Positions 46,960-59,381 are shown, counted from the stretch's first letter. The stretch: 64,000 bases of DNA from Bradysia coprophila (GCF_014529535.1 NC_050737.1:2078447-2142446), one strand, 5' to 3'. Notes: a model not told the origin generated them from the sequence alone. A program made the numbers and translations.

Positions 46960-49900
46960 CCAAGCGCAATTGAAATATTTTTTGAATTGGATATCTAAGA
47001 TATAATATTTGGATCGAAGATTTACTCGCAACTGTAACATAATAACAAACTGAATCGAATTTGAATTTGTGTCCGGTTTACCTGAATTTAATTAAGTGCG
47101 ACAATACGCCGCACAAATGGTAGAGTTATATTCGAGAGGTGAAAGGCTGGCGCCCCTTACGAATAACTTATGAAAAATGCTGAACTGTCAAGCCCAAACA
47201 GTAAGTAACTTTTTTGTTATAGTTTTGGTGAGATCACAGGCTTTCTTAAATTCGAAAGAAAAAATTTAAAATTTTCATTAGGGTCCAAGGAGACTTTCCC
47301 ATTTTCTATGAAAGTCCTTTGAGGCTATCCTAACGACACAAGTAATTGTGTTATTTTATACGTGAATCCCAAGAGAAGCCTAAGGCTACATGTAAAATAC
47401 CGTTGAGATTCAACAATCAAGATTTTTCGTACGTCAGTTTTGAAATACTAAAACATTTGTATTTTCATGTGTCGGTGCCAAAAATGAGGGAGTTTTGAGA
47501 TTTTTCTCTGGTTTTCGACATGAAATTTTTTTTGAGTATCTGTTTTGGACGATTGTTTTTAGGCAATTTCGCGAGCTGTAGCCCGAACGAAGTGACACAA
47601 ATAACTATTGTTGGAGCAGAATTAAAAACATTTCGTTATTTTTACAGCATTTCAGTACTGTTAAACTGAAATTTAACAGATTATGTTAGTGAAATTCAGA
47701 CATGAATCTGCTTCTGTTGTTTTTAGATAGTCCACTGATACAAACAAAATTTGCTAATACGGATTTTTACGGTTTTACCAATGCTCTATAAGGACTTTTC
47801 TTTGCACAAACGGACTAGCTGAAAAACAGATGAAGCAAGTTCATGTCTTAATTTCATTGACGTCATCTGTACTCTAATTACATGAAAACTACGGAAAAAC
47901 TTACCGCCTCACTATTTCAACGATCTCCAATCTACATACAAATTCTTGGAATAATCAAATTTTTTTATGACGTTGCAAGAAACGGTGTGCACTTATTACG
48001 TTTTAGATAAAAAGCGAAAATTTCACCACTAATGAAAATTGTTGAACAAGTTGTTTGGCCCGGTGTTATTCGGCATGTTTTCATCGCTATTTAACGGTCA
48101 CCTTTCGAATACAACTTTTTCTTTTGTAATGTAATGTAATGGACACGAGCTACCAAATTCAGTGATCATTGAATCTCGTTTTTGATTTTTGTTTTAAAAA
48201 GTTTGATCTATACCACAAGACTAAATTGCCATACTCATACCAAAAAGTGACAATAGAGTTCTCTAAAAAAAATGTGTAAATTTAAGAAATTTTTAAACAA
48301 AATAATTTGGCAATCCATTTGACTTTAAAAAAGTGATCTAAATTTGGGCCATTTATTTATTTTATAACAAATTAACAGAACTCTAAGCCCAACGATTTTT
48401 TTTATAATTTTAAAATTTGAAATTCGATAGAGTCGAAAGTCGAAAAAGAGCGGTTACCTACTTTAAGCCATGTTATGTATAGCAACAAATATAGTCGTAA
48501 GTCGTTAGATGCTAATTTTCCAAAATTATCATTTTTTTATTGTCCACTAATTAGGCTAAGAACAATTGTAGGTAGTTAACTGAACAATAATTTTTTATGT
48601 TCTTCGTTTAAGCTTGACAGTATTGATATTATGATTTTCTTTGCCATCATGCACATTGCATGGCTGTTAATTGAATAATCTTCTGCCTATAAGTATTACG
48701 TTTGTAAAATTATTTCAATTGAAAAAGTTTCCGTCTTTTCATTTGAATGAGTCGACATTTACGGAGTTTTAATTATCCTCATCGTTGTCTGTTTCGATCA
48801 TCATTGAATGATGTCTTTCAGGGCCTATTTGTAGGGAAATAATTTATTTGAATTTTTATAATTTACTTACATTTATGTACAGTCGGTAACAATCTAAAAC
48901 CGGTTAATATTAGAAATTTGAAAAATTGTGAAAAAAATGTGAAAATTAGCGAAATTTGAAAGTTTGGAGAATTTTACTCTCGAAAATAGGCTCTGCCCTG
49001 AACCAGTTTCAGCACATCAAAGCAAAGGTTAAACGATCCCGATCTATAAATTTAACACACAACTACGAATAGTTCATCAAATCCTCTGAGATTATTTTTA
49101 GAAATCATCCTGGTTTATCCTACACCAGGATTCTCAATAAACTATTATTCCCAGTAAGCGGCAGGCATTAATTTAGACATCGAAAATTTAACTGTTAATT
49201 TGTATAATTGTCTAATTGAAGGCCTAGATTCTGAAATAATAGGTAGAAATGCCTTCATTTAACTTGCTCATTGACAGATATTACCAACAATAATAAACAA
49301 TGGTCGGATACATTTGTTAACAATTACATAAACTTAAGGTTCCCATATAGTTAGCCGAGAAAATGCATGCTTTGAAGTTAAGGGTCGAAAAAAATCTTCA
49401 ACTGGAGTAGTAAAAAGGCTGTTCACCTTGACCTTTACATTTCCATCATGCGATGGGAATAAAGAGACAGTCTTGGCACTCACAAGACAAAGGGGATTTT
49501 TTCGGTATTTAAAACTTACTTGGAAGCACGCTTCTTTCCACGCCTTTTAACAATAAAATTAGTTCCAATGCAATTAGTTTAATGCCGGTACTATTAAAAA
49601 CACCGTTTAAAGCTAAAGGTTTCTTTAAAAAAAACTTGAGACGCGCATTCACACACAGTTTTATATGTAGTCCATTCACTACATTCAATTTTCAATAGAA
49701 AAAGGAAATATTACAATAAATTTACACCATTTACTAGTTCCTATAATTGCAATAATATTTACAATTCGTTGAAAAGCTTTTGCAAATTCACCATAAAAAA
49801 GAACAATAACCAAGAAAGATTGAGTTGTAGACAGCCGTGAGGTTATTAGTTAATTAAACCGAGGTTATTACCTAATATGTCGCTAACGAATAAGCCACAT

Positions 49901-52072
49901 AAATAGCACTATAAGCAAGTCTCGAAGCAAGTTATACATTTTAGAAAGTAAATAAACAATCGAGTGCAGAATATCCTAGCTTTTTTCCAATTCATCTGAA
50001 TTAATTACGCAATCTTCCAATCTTCCACATTTAAAAAAAAAGGAAATTCTTTTAGCTCTCAAAATATATGAAAATTAAATGCATTTTTGAAATCGACACA
50101 TCAAAATTCAATGTAGAAAGCATTTAGTCTAACAAATATAGCATATCACTATAAATTAATTTTAATTGTCACATCTTTTATTGGGATCCCAAAGCTACAC
50201 TAAAACAACATGATATCATTTCTCAATGAATTTTTAACAAAATGAAACATTTAAATTCTATTATACGAAAAAGAAAAAAAAAAATTATTAATTATATCAA
50301 TCAATGTTTCAATTTTAGCTGCAAATTTTAATGATACACTACCACAAAAATAAATATTTAACTAGAAAATATCAAAAACAAAAAGGTGATTATTGTGTTA
50401 TCATTTTTAAGAACTACATTCTTATAAAGTAATAGGTTAACTTAAAAAATAAAATAAAAACTTCACACAAACATTTTATGATTGCCTTGTTAAGTCGACC
50501 AATTAAAACTTATATTTATATAGAATTATAAAAAACAAACAAAGATGATAAAATAAATAAAATTAAAAAAAATTATGCTTAAGCTGAAAGCTACTGTAGA
50601 GAAAGAATAAGAAGAACTAATAATTCAATTATAAAAACAAACAAAAAAAAAACTAATAAAATTCCAAAGAAAAATAAACTATTGTAAATTAGAAATTGAT
50701 TGGAAGTTTTTTTTTTCATTTTTACAGGTAGGATCAACTAAATTTGTGTCTAATTTTTAATCAGATGTTTTACCAAATAGTCCTCTCAAACATTTCAACC
50801 ACAAGCAGATTGATTGTTTGAGTATGTACCAGTGTAATTGGTAAACAACGGAAGTAAACTGAAAGACACAAGTTCATTTGACATTAACTGTATTTTTTAT
50901 TCAATTTAGAATGAATCCAAGTTCAATGCGCTTAAAGTGCGTCGGAATAAAACAGCAGCTACATGTTCATCCACCAGATCTTTATTTACTTCGGCCTTTT
51001 CGCAGTCGCTATCAAAAGAGAAGAAAAACTAAAACAATGAACTACAGAGTTGGTTGTGTGAGATTAGAAAGTGTATGTATCAGAAGAAAACATTCATAGA
51101 CAATTCAGCAAGAATAACGAAAAATTATTTAGTGATATAATAAACGTAAGTGTCTTTAGTCAGGGTAATTTGGAGCAAGTCTACATATGCAATTTACTAA
51201 AGTGATAGTGATTTTCACCAATAATTATAATTTGACGCGAAACCAGGATATTAAACCAAACTAACTTCTTCATAAACTTAGCTCGTCCCGGACTTTATGA
51301 TTATCTAGCTGAGACTTTTTGATTCTTCTCTAGCCTTAGACTAAACAGATAACTATTTATTCTAAGCTTCTAACTGACTTCTTCACAAAAACTTACTATC
51401 CCATCACCTCAATAAAGAATCACGCACCATCAGACAAATGCCAATTTAATTCACCTCAACAGATTCACATCATTTTTAAATTTAAGTTGAATTTAAAGGT
51501 TGACATGGTTGATGTCCATATAAAAATCAGACATAAAGTTATATCCAGGCCCTAATCTTTTACAAACTCCTGACATCTATTTATATAATCCTAGAATCTA
51601 GTACCTCGATTGTATAAAGTTTAGCGAAGTGTTTAAAGCATTAAACATTAAATTTGTTATTTTTAGTTTTTAGCATGAATTTTACTGTATGAGCAATACT
51701 GGGCTGAGAAATTTGTGAAAAATGTAAAACGCAAAAGTAAAAGTTCCTAAATGGAACAGTTCACCAGTTAAAATGTTAGATCTTCAATAACAACTATCGG
51801 CAACGACGAGAAAAATAATGAGCTCTAGTGAATCGTTGAAAATGGCGAGGAAATATTATTTTGCACCAATTTTCCAAAATTGTGCTGCTGTTGATAATGA
51901 CTTTAATTTAAAACAAACTCAATTCCAATTCTCATAATTTGCAAACACATAGCGAATTTCCGTGAGAAGTTAGAATATCCGTGACTGTAACGAATTGGAA
52001 ACGTATCCGGAACGTAGAACTGGAGAAATTAGATTTTAACCGGTCAACAAAATTTCGATTTGATTAATAGAT
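46960..52072. other. Patj 3' flank and gene-free stretch
   Basis: About 5 kb of AT-rich DNA after the Patj stop codon, with no supported exon. It becomes extremely A/T-rich around 50.0-50.7 kb. The open frame at 50878-51099 shows no domain or splice support. Confidence 0.5.
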
Positions 52073-52080
52073 TATAAAAG
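52073..52080 (+). promoter_or_regulatory. TATA box of the small secreted-peptide gene
   Basis: TATAAAAG lies 79 bp before the ATG at 52152. Transcription starting about 30 bp downstream would give a 5' leader of about 50 bp, typical of compact inducible insect genes. Confidence 0.5.
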
Positions 52081-52151
52081 GGCAGAATTTTGAAATTTCT
52101 TGATAGTTGTCGATTTCTGGACCCTTGAATCAGTTCGTTATTGAGACAAAA

Positions 52152-52462
52152 ATGAGACTATTTTTTGTGGTAATAGTAACAGTTGTAGCAACTGCGTTGG
52201 CCCAACGAGAAAATTATGGTAAACATTATTTTGCTTGACCTTAATTGCGTGAAAACTTTTGTTTCTTGCACTTTCAGAAACTCTAAAAACGCCAAGTGTG
52301 GTGCCTGATATTGCACCTCTCGACAATGTGCCTGATATTGCACCTCTCGACGACCAGCCACCATACGCATCATACCGAAGTAGTTTGAACGAAGATGCGA
52401 ATGTACGACGACGACAGATGTTTGACGGTGATGGCTTTTTTTCTGGTGGTTGGCTATTCTAA
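52152..52462 (+). CDS. small secreted peptide precursor with a duplicated segment
   Basis: Exons 52152-52218 and 52278-52462 join to 83 residues. A clear signal peptide, MRLFFVVIVTVVATALA, is followed by QRENYETLKTPS. Then comes a tandem repeat VPDIAPLDN/VPDIAPLDD, whose 24-bp DNA core is identical in both copies. A tribasic site (NVRRR) follows, then a C-terminal QMFDGDGFFSGGWLF. The layout (signal, proline/acid-rich propiece, basic cleavage site, short aromatic/Gly-rich tail) resembles precursors of insect peptide effectors or hormones. I recognise no family, and no activity can be claimed. A TATA box lies upstream and AATAAA at 52507-52512 downstream. The 3' end meets the convergent SDR gene. 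Confidence 0.7.
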
Positions 52463-52496
52463 TTTTATTAGAGGTTCTTAGTACTGATAAAAGTGA

Positions 52497-53809
52497 TTAT
52501 CCCGAAAATAAAAATGTTTTACACTTCCTGCAATCATTGCCTTTGTTAGCCGATACAATCACAGCCTACACACATTGTACAAATTCAGATGGTACACTTC
52601 AACAAGTTGGATACTATTCAAAATTAGGATCAGAATAATATATTTGAACAACAAACTTACTTGAAATAATCCCCGGAAACAGTTTTTAAAGTGGGTTCGG
52701 TTGCTAAATAAATTGCTGTTTGTGAGCCTTGTGCAGGGCTCTTCATTAGCAACCACATCCATGGATACGTTATTACTTTAGCGCACATTGCATTCATAAT
52801 GGGTGAACTAAGAGAGTGCGCTTTTATAGAAACTTCAATGACAAAACTGTGTTACAAAACTTGAACTAACTTTCTTAAATGACCAGTTCCTCTGACCAGA
52901 CCAGGCGTGTACACATTCACTGTAACATTAGTGTCTAAAAATTTAAATTAAAAATGTTATTTCTCCAATGAACTGCATCCCAGTCAAACCTTTAAGTTCT
53001 CTAGCCAGATGTCTCGATGCCAGTAGAACACACAGTTTAGAATGGGCGAATGCGTCTCGATGATGGTAAGCTGGTGCCCATTGGCCAGTGTTAAGTGGAT
53101 CGTCAATATCTATTTTTCCAGACGTATAAGCATGAGCCGAGACATTAATTATGCGACCATTGACTGCATTTTTCAACAACGGTAGCAATAAACTGCTCAA
53201 CAAGAAGTGCGCTAAATAATTCACTTGCAAATGACTCTCAAAACGATCAACCGTTTTATCGTATTTATTGAATATAGTGCCGGCATTATTAATTAAAACA
53301 TCGACTTTCTCAAAGTCTTTTGTTACTGATTTGGCGAACCGTTTTACACAATCGAATGACCTCAAATCCAGATATCGTATTTCTACACAGGCGGATGGCT
53401 GTTGCTTCTTCACCAATTCCATCACGTCTTGTGCCTTTTTCATATCCTTTGCTCCAACGATTACATGAGCTCCCCTCGCACAAAGCTCTTTCGTTATCTC
53501 GAATCCGATGCCTGAACCTGATTGTGGTAAGTGAATTACGTTACGATACACGTACTAATTGTAACAAAAAGGAAACAAGTACCGCCAGTGATTATGACTG
53601 TTTGACCATTAATATGATTCGTTGATGGACTATTTTGGCCGCCCATAAAATTTCTGTATGAATGATTCGTTCAATTTGATATGCACTCTTTTAATCAAAC
53701 CAAAAATTTACCTGACAGTCATAGCTACACCAACAATAATTGCAACAATAATCGGCCACCAACTTTCAAATGGATCAGCATTCGTTAGGCGTGATTTCAG
53801 TTCGTCCAT
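52497..53809 (-). CDS. retinol-dehydrogenase-like short-chain dehydrogenase with Phe at the catalytic Tyr
   Basis: Minus-strand exons 53809-53712, 53653-53583, 53517-52990, 52934-52871 and 52846-52661 are followed by a short last exon: 52527-52497 (ending YFKKCKTFLFSG) or 52613-52559 (ending LNLYNVCRL). This gives about 325 or 333 residues. An N-terminal membrane anchor (WWPIIVAIIVGVAMTV) precedes the cofactor motif TGGGSGIG, the NNAG loop, VSAHAYTSGKIDIDD and, later, VYTPGLVRGTGHLRK and SPAQGSQTAIYLA, all typical of RDH11-14-type enzymes of membranes. The YxxxK active site reads AFAHSK, so the Tyr is Phe (codon TTC at 53050-53048, residue 213) while the Lys (217) is kept. By the classical mechanism this should be inactive or altered. 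A minus-strand AATAAAA at 52469-52463 favours the 52497 end. Confidence 0.85.
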
Positions 53810-54027
53810 TTGTAGCAATAATTAAGTCAATGTTTTATATTAAGTTACCGTATTAATTTTGACTGACCCAGGCACTGCAGTGTCGTTCGTTTCCGAAATG
53901 ATTTTGTTTGAACGCTTCACTTGTATCTCTGCTGTATGATATAAATATACGAATTCGTTTTCTCCGGATATTCAATTAAGATTTTTTTCTCTACGTTGTA
54001 GTGCATCTACCATAAGCAGACACATTT

Positions 54028-55217
54028 TTAGCCCCGTCCGAAGTACTGGGGGCTTATAAGATTAATATGCCGTTTGTAACACGTCGAATTGGAAGCAGAC
54101 AGTAAGGGCAAAGCATTTGGTTATGTTCATAGATAACGAATCCGCAATAAAAAAAATGTCCGTCCGTCCGTCCGTCAAAATTCTTTTTTTCCCCGATTGG
54201 TATCGACAAAAGTAAGGTCAAGTTCGAAAATGGGCATGGTAGGGTCAGCCCTTCCAGAGCTAGGGCCCTATAGGTGTTTTTCAGTCTTTGGACGATATCT
54301 ACCGAAATACGCACGCAATAGCTGCTTGTGATATATCAAATGAAAGGTATTGACGACTAGAACAAAGTTGCTGAACATTGTTTTTGGGTAAGATACAACG
54401 CGGGCTTGTTGGGAAAGCTCAAAGGTCGTTACTCGGCCCTAAGTGTTTTTTGCACATAAATCGAGTAAATCTCATCCGATTTTGCTAGATTTAGTTTTTT
54501 ATGGAAGGTAATTGAATACCGCAAAGAACGTGGCGAAAAAATTTGGGTCCTTGGACTAAGGCCGCTACTCGGCCCTAAGTGATTTTTGCACATAAATCGA
54601 GTAAATCTCATTCGATTTTGCTAGTTTTTGTTTCATTTGAGAGATAATTGAATGCCGAATAGAATGATGGCAAAAAAGTTTCAAATTTGGGCTCTTGGAC
54701 TAAGGCCGCTACTCGGCCCTAAGTGTTTTTTGCACATAAATCGAGTAAATCTCATTCGATTTTGCTAGTTTTTGTTTCATTTGAGAGATAATTGAATGCC
54801 GAATAGAATGATGGCAAAAAAGTTTCAAATTTGGGCCCTTGGACTAAGGCCGCTACTCGGCCCTAAGTGTTTTTTGCACATAAAGCGAGTAAATATCATC
54901 CTATTTTGCTAATTTTTGTTTTATTTGAGAGGTAATTGAATACCCAATAGAAAGTTGGCAAAAAATTTTGGGTTTCTAAAATAATGTCGTAAATTGTTGG
55001 TTTTATTTTAGAGGTACTTCGTACGGGCTTTCGTAATTGCGCTATGCGCAATTTTAAAAATGAACACTTTCAGTAAATTTGACCATGCCCAACTTGACTT
55101 GCATTTTGGTAACAGACGCATTAGAGGGTTGTAGACGTATTAGGGTTGCGGGCGTATTACGGCTACGGACGTATTATGGTCACGGACGAAATAGGATTAC
55201 GGGTCGTACGGGGCTAA
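54028..55217. mobile_element. possible transposable element with internal tandem array
   Basis: Starts TTAGCCCCGTCCGAAG and ends with the inverse complement of TTAGCCCCGTACGACC, giving imperfect inverted ends of about 14 bp. Inside are a CCGTC tetrad run near 54163, four copies of a 136-144 bp unit (54431-54975) and a run of imperfect 'ggacgtatta' units near 55115-55200. No target duplication and no coding sequence were found, so class and exact limits are uncertain. Confidence 0.4.
54431..54975. repeat. tandem array of a ~144-bp unit, four copies
   Basis: The core ACTCGGCCCTAAGTG recurs at 54431, 54567, 54711 and 54855. It is followed each time by TTTTTGCACATAAATCGAGT and an AT-rich remainder. 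Units 2 and 3 are almost identical and units 1 and 4 diverge more, the usual pattern of slippage or unequal exchange. Confidence 0.85.
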
Positions 55218-56629
55218 GTCGCAGCAAACGCTCCGTCTGTTCTGAGCCCTTGTTTATTTCAATTTCATTTTAACCATTTTTATGTGGATTACGTTCTGAC
55301 TTTTATTAATAATATTTGGACAGCCAGCGTAGGAATGGGAGAAGTGTAAGGGAATCATACATTTACGTGAGTAAGTTCAGTAAATCAAAGTCGATAAGCT
55401 TTCATTCATGAAAGATATTTGAAAGGTAAGGACCTGTAGGTGGGTAAGGTCAGACAGGACTGTAACTTTCGTAATTAATTCAATTATTTCCGCTATAAGT
55501 TGTTGTTACAGTTATAAATAACGTAACATGCATAAAATGAGCCTGATGTCCCAAATCACAAACGTTTTACGAATCATCATATTTAGATTCGGTAACTAAA
55601 TCTGTAGTATCGTTTCATTAGTTTAATTCGTTGCTTAAATTCTTGTTAATAACAGACGACTAGTGGTTAGGCATGTTCGATAATTCATTCGACTGATAAA
55701 ATATCGATAATGCGATTATCAGTCGATATTTATCGACTATCGATAAAGCATGCGATTGATAAAGCAATCGATTGTAATTGTATCGATTATTTGGAAATTG
55801 TATCATCGATTGATGATATTTTTTAATGACCATGCCTAAGTGGTTTCCAAAAGGTTGATACTTTTTATAGAAAACAATCGAATGATGATAGAGAATATGT
55901 CACAGAATATCTTACCAAGGGATAATTTTAGATGTTGTTCCTACCGAGCTGACAAAAAAGATCAAATTTAATGGTTGAATATATTCGAAGGGCGACTTCA
56001 GCACTTGGGATGTGTGTACCTAGTATATATAATGATAACAGTTAACTTCGACTCAATTATTTCCAATAGAGCAGCAGCAACAACAGAAAATATACTGAAA
56101 GGCCGGTTTCGCTTGCATCAATTCATCCTAGTCCACCTGATGAATAAATCATAAGATGATTGTGATTAGTCAATTTCGTTTATTTTCCTATTGCTGTCTA
56201 TGGAAAAATAGAAATTCAGAAAATAGAAACGAACGAATATTCAATCTATATCACTCAAACCGCTATTTTTTGAACGAATCTTGGCTCACATCTAAATTAT
56301 GATGAAGTTAGTTTCGAATTTTGTTGAAGCAAAATTTGTGTGTGAGCCTCTTCACAAACTTTTTACGAAAAACCAGACGTAAAAATAACTTATGACAAAC
56401 GGTATAAGAGCTTCGCTTTAACTTTTGTTTTCGCATATAAATGAATTTCAATTAATTTAGAAATAATCTAAACGAAACGATTCAAATTTCAAGTTAAGTT
56501 CGTCAAGTAAAACAAAAGTTCGGTTTTACGTTATAGCGCTTACTATGCTTCGTCTTGTTTGTTAAGACGACTGTTTTATGTTTCATCTTTTCTGATTTTG
56601 CGTCAATAGGCAGGTGCGTGGATGATGAC
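55218..56629. other. intergenic with an ATCGAT-rich cluster
   Basis: No gene seen. Between about 55675 and 55815 there are many overlapping ATCGAT and TATCGATA-like words (see findings). The rest is AT-rich. Confidence 0.45.
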
Positions 56630-56940
56630 TCCACTTTTGATGATAATGTCAAGGTAAATATAGTGAGGAGATAATGCCATTCAGACGCGCGGCCTAGCAC
56701 GTAAGTTCGATGCCAATGACATCTTTTTTTTTAAATGGTTGACTACGATTTACTTGTATTTCACAAAAATATTGTCGCTACCTCACAACAGATGGCCTGA
56801 CTTTCTCTTCCATTTTTTGCGTTCAATGAAGGGATGAGATGGCGTTTGTATCGAACTTTCATGCCACCGCACATCTGATTCGGTTATATATGGCATTACC
56901 TCCTCACTATATTTACCTTGGATAATGTGACGATATATAT
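56630..56940. repeat. ~310-bp foldback element
   Basis: Outer arms AAGGTAAATATAGTGAGGAG and its complement lie at about 56652-56671 and 56899-56920. Weaker pairing extends inward through CAGACGCGCGG / CAGATGTGCGG and AAGTTCGAT, for arms of about 100 bp. No coding sequence. Confidence 0.65.
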
Positions 56941-58839
56941 TACAAAATATAACCTACTGTGATGATTACCGGTGCGTGTGCTTTATATGTAAATCGGAGT
57001 TGTTGTGTCACCGAGCATCTGATAAAACACCGGTTGGCGTTGACTCTCAAACAGCACACATCCTTGGTCTCGTGAGGGAAAAGTGTTTGGTTGATTGTAT
57101 ATTTTAAAATGTAGATAACGGGAAGGGTGAAGGGGTTACACATTCTGAAAACAATCCTCCCTAATTATTTTGCTCGATTGATTTAATAATTTCGCAATAT
57201 TTTTGGCTTACACCATGACACCAAGGTTTCTATATTGGGCTACCTGTAGCTACTTTGAAGCTAAAATTAAATTTCATCATAAAATCCTTCGAAAGACAAT
57301 TTGATCTTAGGTGCTATCTGTAATGTATCTAAACCAGTATGACATTTTCTTACTTTAAAGCAGACTTATATCTAACTCGTATGGTATAGCAATAATAGGT
57401 CGTGCCGCATTTTGGTTGTGGATTGTGTGAGTGTGTTTTTTTACTTTTATTTGTCAACGTCAACCACAAAATGAAGAAATAAACGAAATAGGATTTTATT
57501 ATTTATTTCTATTCGGTCTGTAGAGGACGAAAAAAATCTAAAGGAAACACAGAAACATGTTTCAGTTTCAGTTGTCCAAGTAAACAATCGTACATTTTTC
57601 GATAATCATGTGTAGTTTAATGTGATTGTGTTGTTTTTAAACGATAAATAAATATAAAGTTTGGTGTTATAAAGATTTTGTTAATGCAATTTTTTCGGAT
57701 ATATTTCTTGAAAACCGAACACCAAAACCTACAGGTGGGCTAAACTTTCTCCCATGTCTGAAGACGAAATTTTAATTAAATTATTTCATTAAATTCGATG
57801 ATAAATTACTCATTGTTCGGGAGTGGGCATTAAATTGTGAAGCTAAATAATCGAGTTTGGAAATTTGTAATTTTCTTTAACAATTTTTTTTTATTACAAT
57901 CTACGTAAGCAAACAAAGATGACCCATACAAAATAATAAGTATACCTAAAAAAGTATACAGACTGAGACACACGGGACGTGTTCGGTTTAGAATTTTTAT
58001 TTTCATTAAGTGATTGTTGAACTCTGATATATTCCAATTAGAAAAAGCATAATCAGAGAATTTTATTATATTAGCAGACGAGAGAGCGCAAACAAAAAAC
58101 TAAAAATTGTTAAGATTTTGGCAAGTTTGTCACGATAAACTTACCTCTTTATCTAATAAACAATCATTCTCTCAAGGTATTTATTTCAAATCATTAAAGT
58201 TGAGTGGGCGTGTTTACATTACAAACATTTTCGCATTCCATTGATCTGATGGATAGAAATTAGATTGGTTATTAGTTTGTTTATTGTGAGCTTTAATGAA
58301 AAACATTAACATGACACGAATATAACGTGTTCTTTTATTACCTTTTCGAAATTGTTCTACATTAACATTATGTATTGAAATTCAACAGTTTTAAGTCTGG
58401 GCATAATATGAATGTCATTAAATTGTGGTGGTAAATTATGTTTTTATTTTTGGTGCGGTAGTGTTTGCGTTTAGTGTTACATTTAAAGAAAAACCTAAAC
58501 AAGCCACATGTCTGCATCCATAGCGACGGGGTTTCGGCGTATAAAATTCATAGAGTGTGTAGATATATCTCAATGTTGCGAAATCGTAAATAACTCCACA
58601 CGCAGGTGAAGATGGGAAGACTACTCGCCACTTTAGTTTTGTAAAGTAACCGAAAAAAAATCGTTTTTGTTGTTTTCAAAATATACATATCAGATTACCG
58701 AACACTCAACACAAATTATATTTGTACAGAGACCTTTTTTCGGCGGCTTTTCACGTCTGCCAATATTTCTCTATTGTTAAAGGTTCTTAGTCTTTCAGTA
58801 ATTTTTTAGCGGAGAAGAGGTGAAATTGCCAAAATAGAA
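56941..58839. other. intergenic, likely 5' region of protein kinase D
   Basis: No supported exon. It probably contains upstream regulatory or non-coding exon sequence of the protein kinase D gene, but nothing specific could be assigned. Confidence 0.4.
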
Positions 58840-59098
58840 TTTGTGCCACCGAGAATTGAAATACGACGGATTTCAATATCGATAACTAGATTGAAATGTC
58901 CAAAATTACAACACCCGTTTTCATGGCTTATTACAACACTCAAACCAGTGTTGAAATGAAATTCGTATGAGTTATTACAGCATTCGTTTTAAAAAAAATG
59001 CAAAGCAACGTGATCGATCAAATTCGAAGAGTGATTGTTTACAGTGAAAATTCTGAATTTTTGTGCATTTGTCTATTTCAATTCTCGGTTGGCACAAA
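58840..59098. mobile_element. ~259-bp MITE just upstream of protein kinase D
   Basis: The ends are inverted copies of about 25 bp: TTTGTGCC(A)ACCGAGAATT then GAAATA. The single-base gap lies in the left copy. No clear target duplication was seen. The interior is AT-rich and non-coding. Confidence 0.6.
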
Positions 59099-59104
59099 GC
59101 ATGA

Positions 59105-59226
59105 TGTGTTACACGTATTGTAATGAGATTTTTTCAGCACACGACCCAATTTTCCTTACTCGCTCCGCTCGTAAGGAAAACTTGGGTCTAGTGCTGAAAA
59201 AATCAACATTACAATACTTGTAACAC
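59105..59226. repeat. 122-bp foldback directly after the MITE
   Basis: Arms of about 54 bp pair almost fully. They run from GTGTTACACGTATTGTAATG through TTTTTTCAGCAC and TTTTCCTTAC, with the loop TCGCTCCGCTC. It ends 155 bp before the protein kinase D start codon, so it lies in the promoter or 5' UTR. Confidence 0.7.
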
Positions 59227-59381
59227 AACATACTATTAATCCACTCCAAAATCGTCGAACATTTAGAGAGACCATGCTTCTTAAGTTTAATCATCGATTC
59301 AAAGATTTTGTTTTTAAAAATATCATTCCAAACAATCGTACTAACAAGTTCTTTAATTTTCTCGATCCCGAAACAGTGACC

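Noticed and set aside
52450-52638. 62-codon plus-strand open frame after the peptide gene
   Set aside because: It begins inside the peptide's last codons in another frame, has no splice support and overlaps the minus-strand SDR last exon and its polyadenylation signal.
54431-54975. CRISPR-like regular repeats
   Set aside because: Units are 136-144 bp and repeat throughout without unique spacers, and the DNA is animal nuclear sequence. It is a tandem repeat array.
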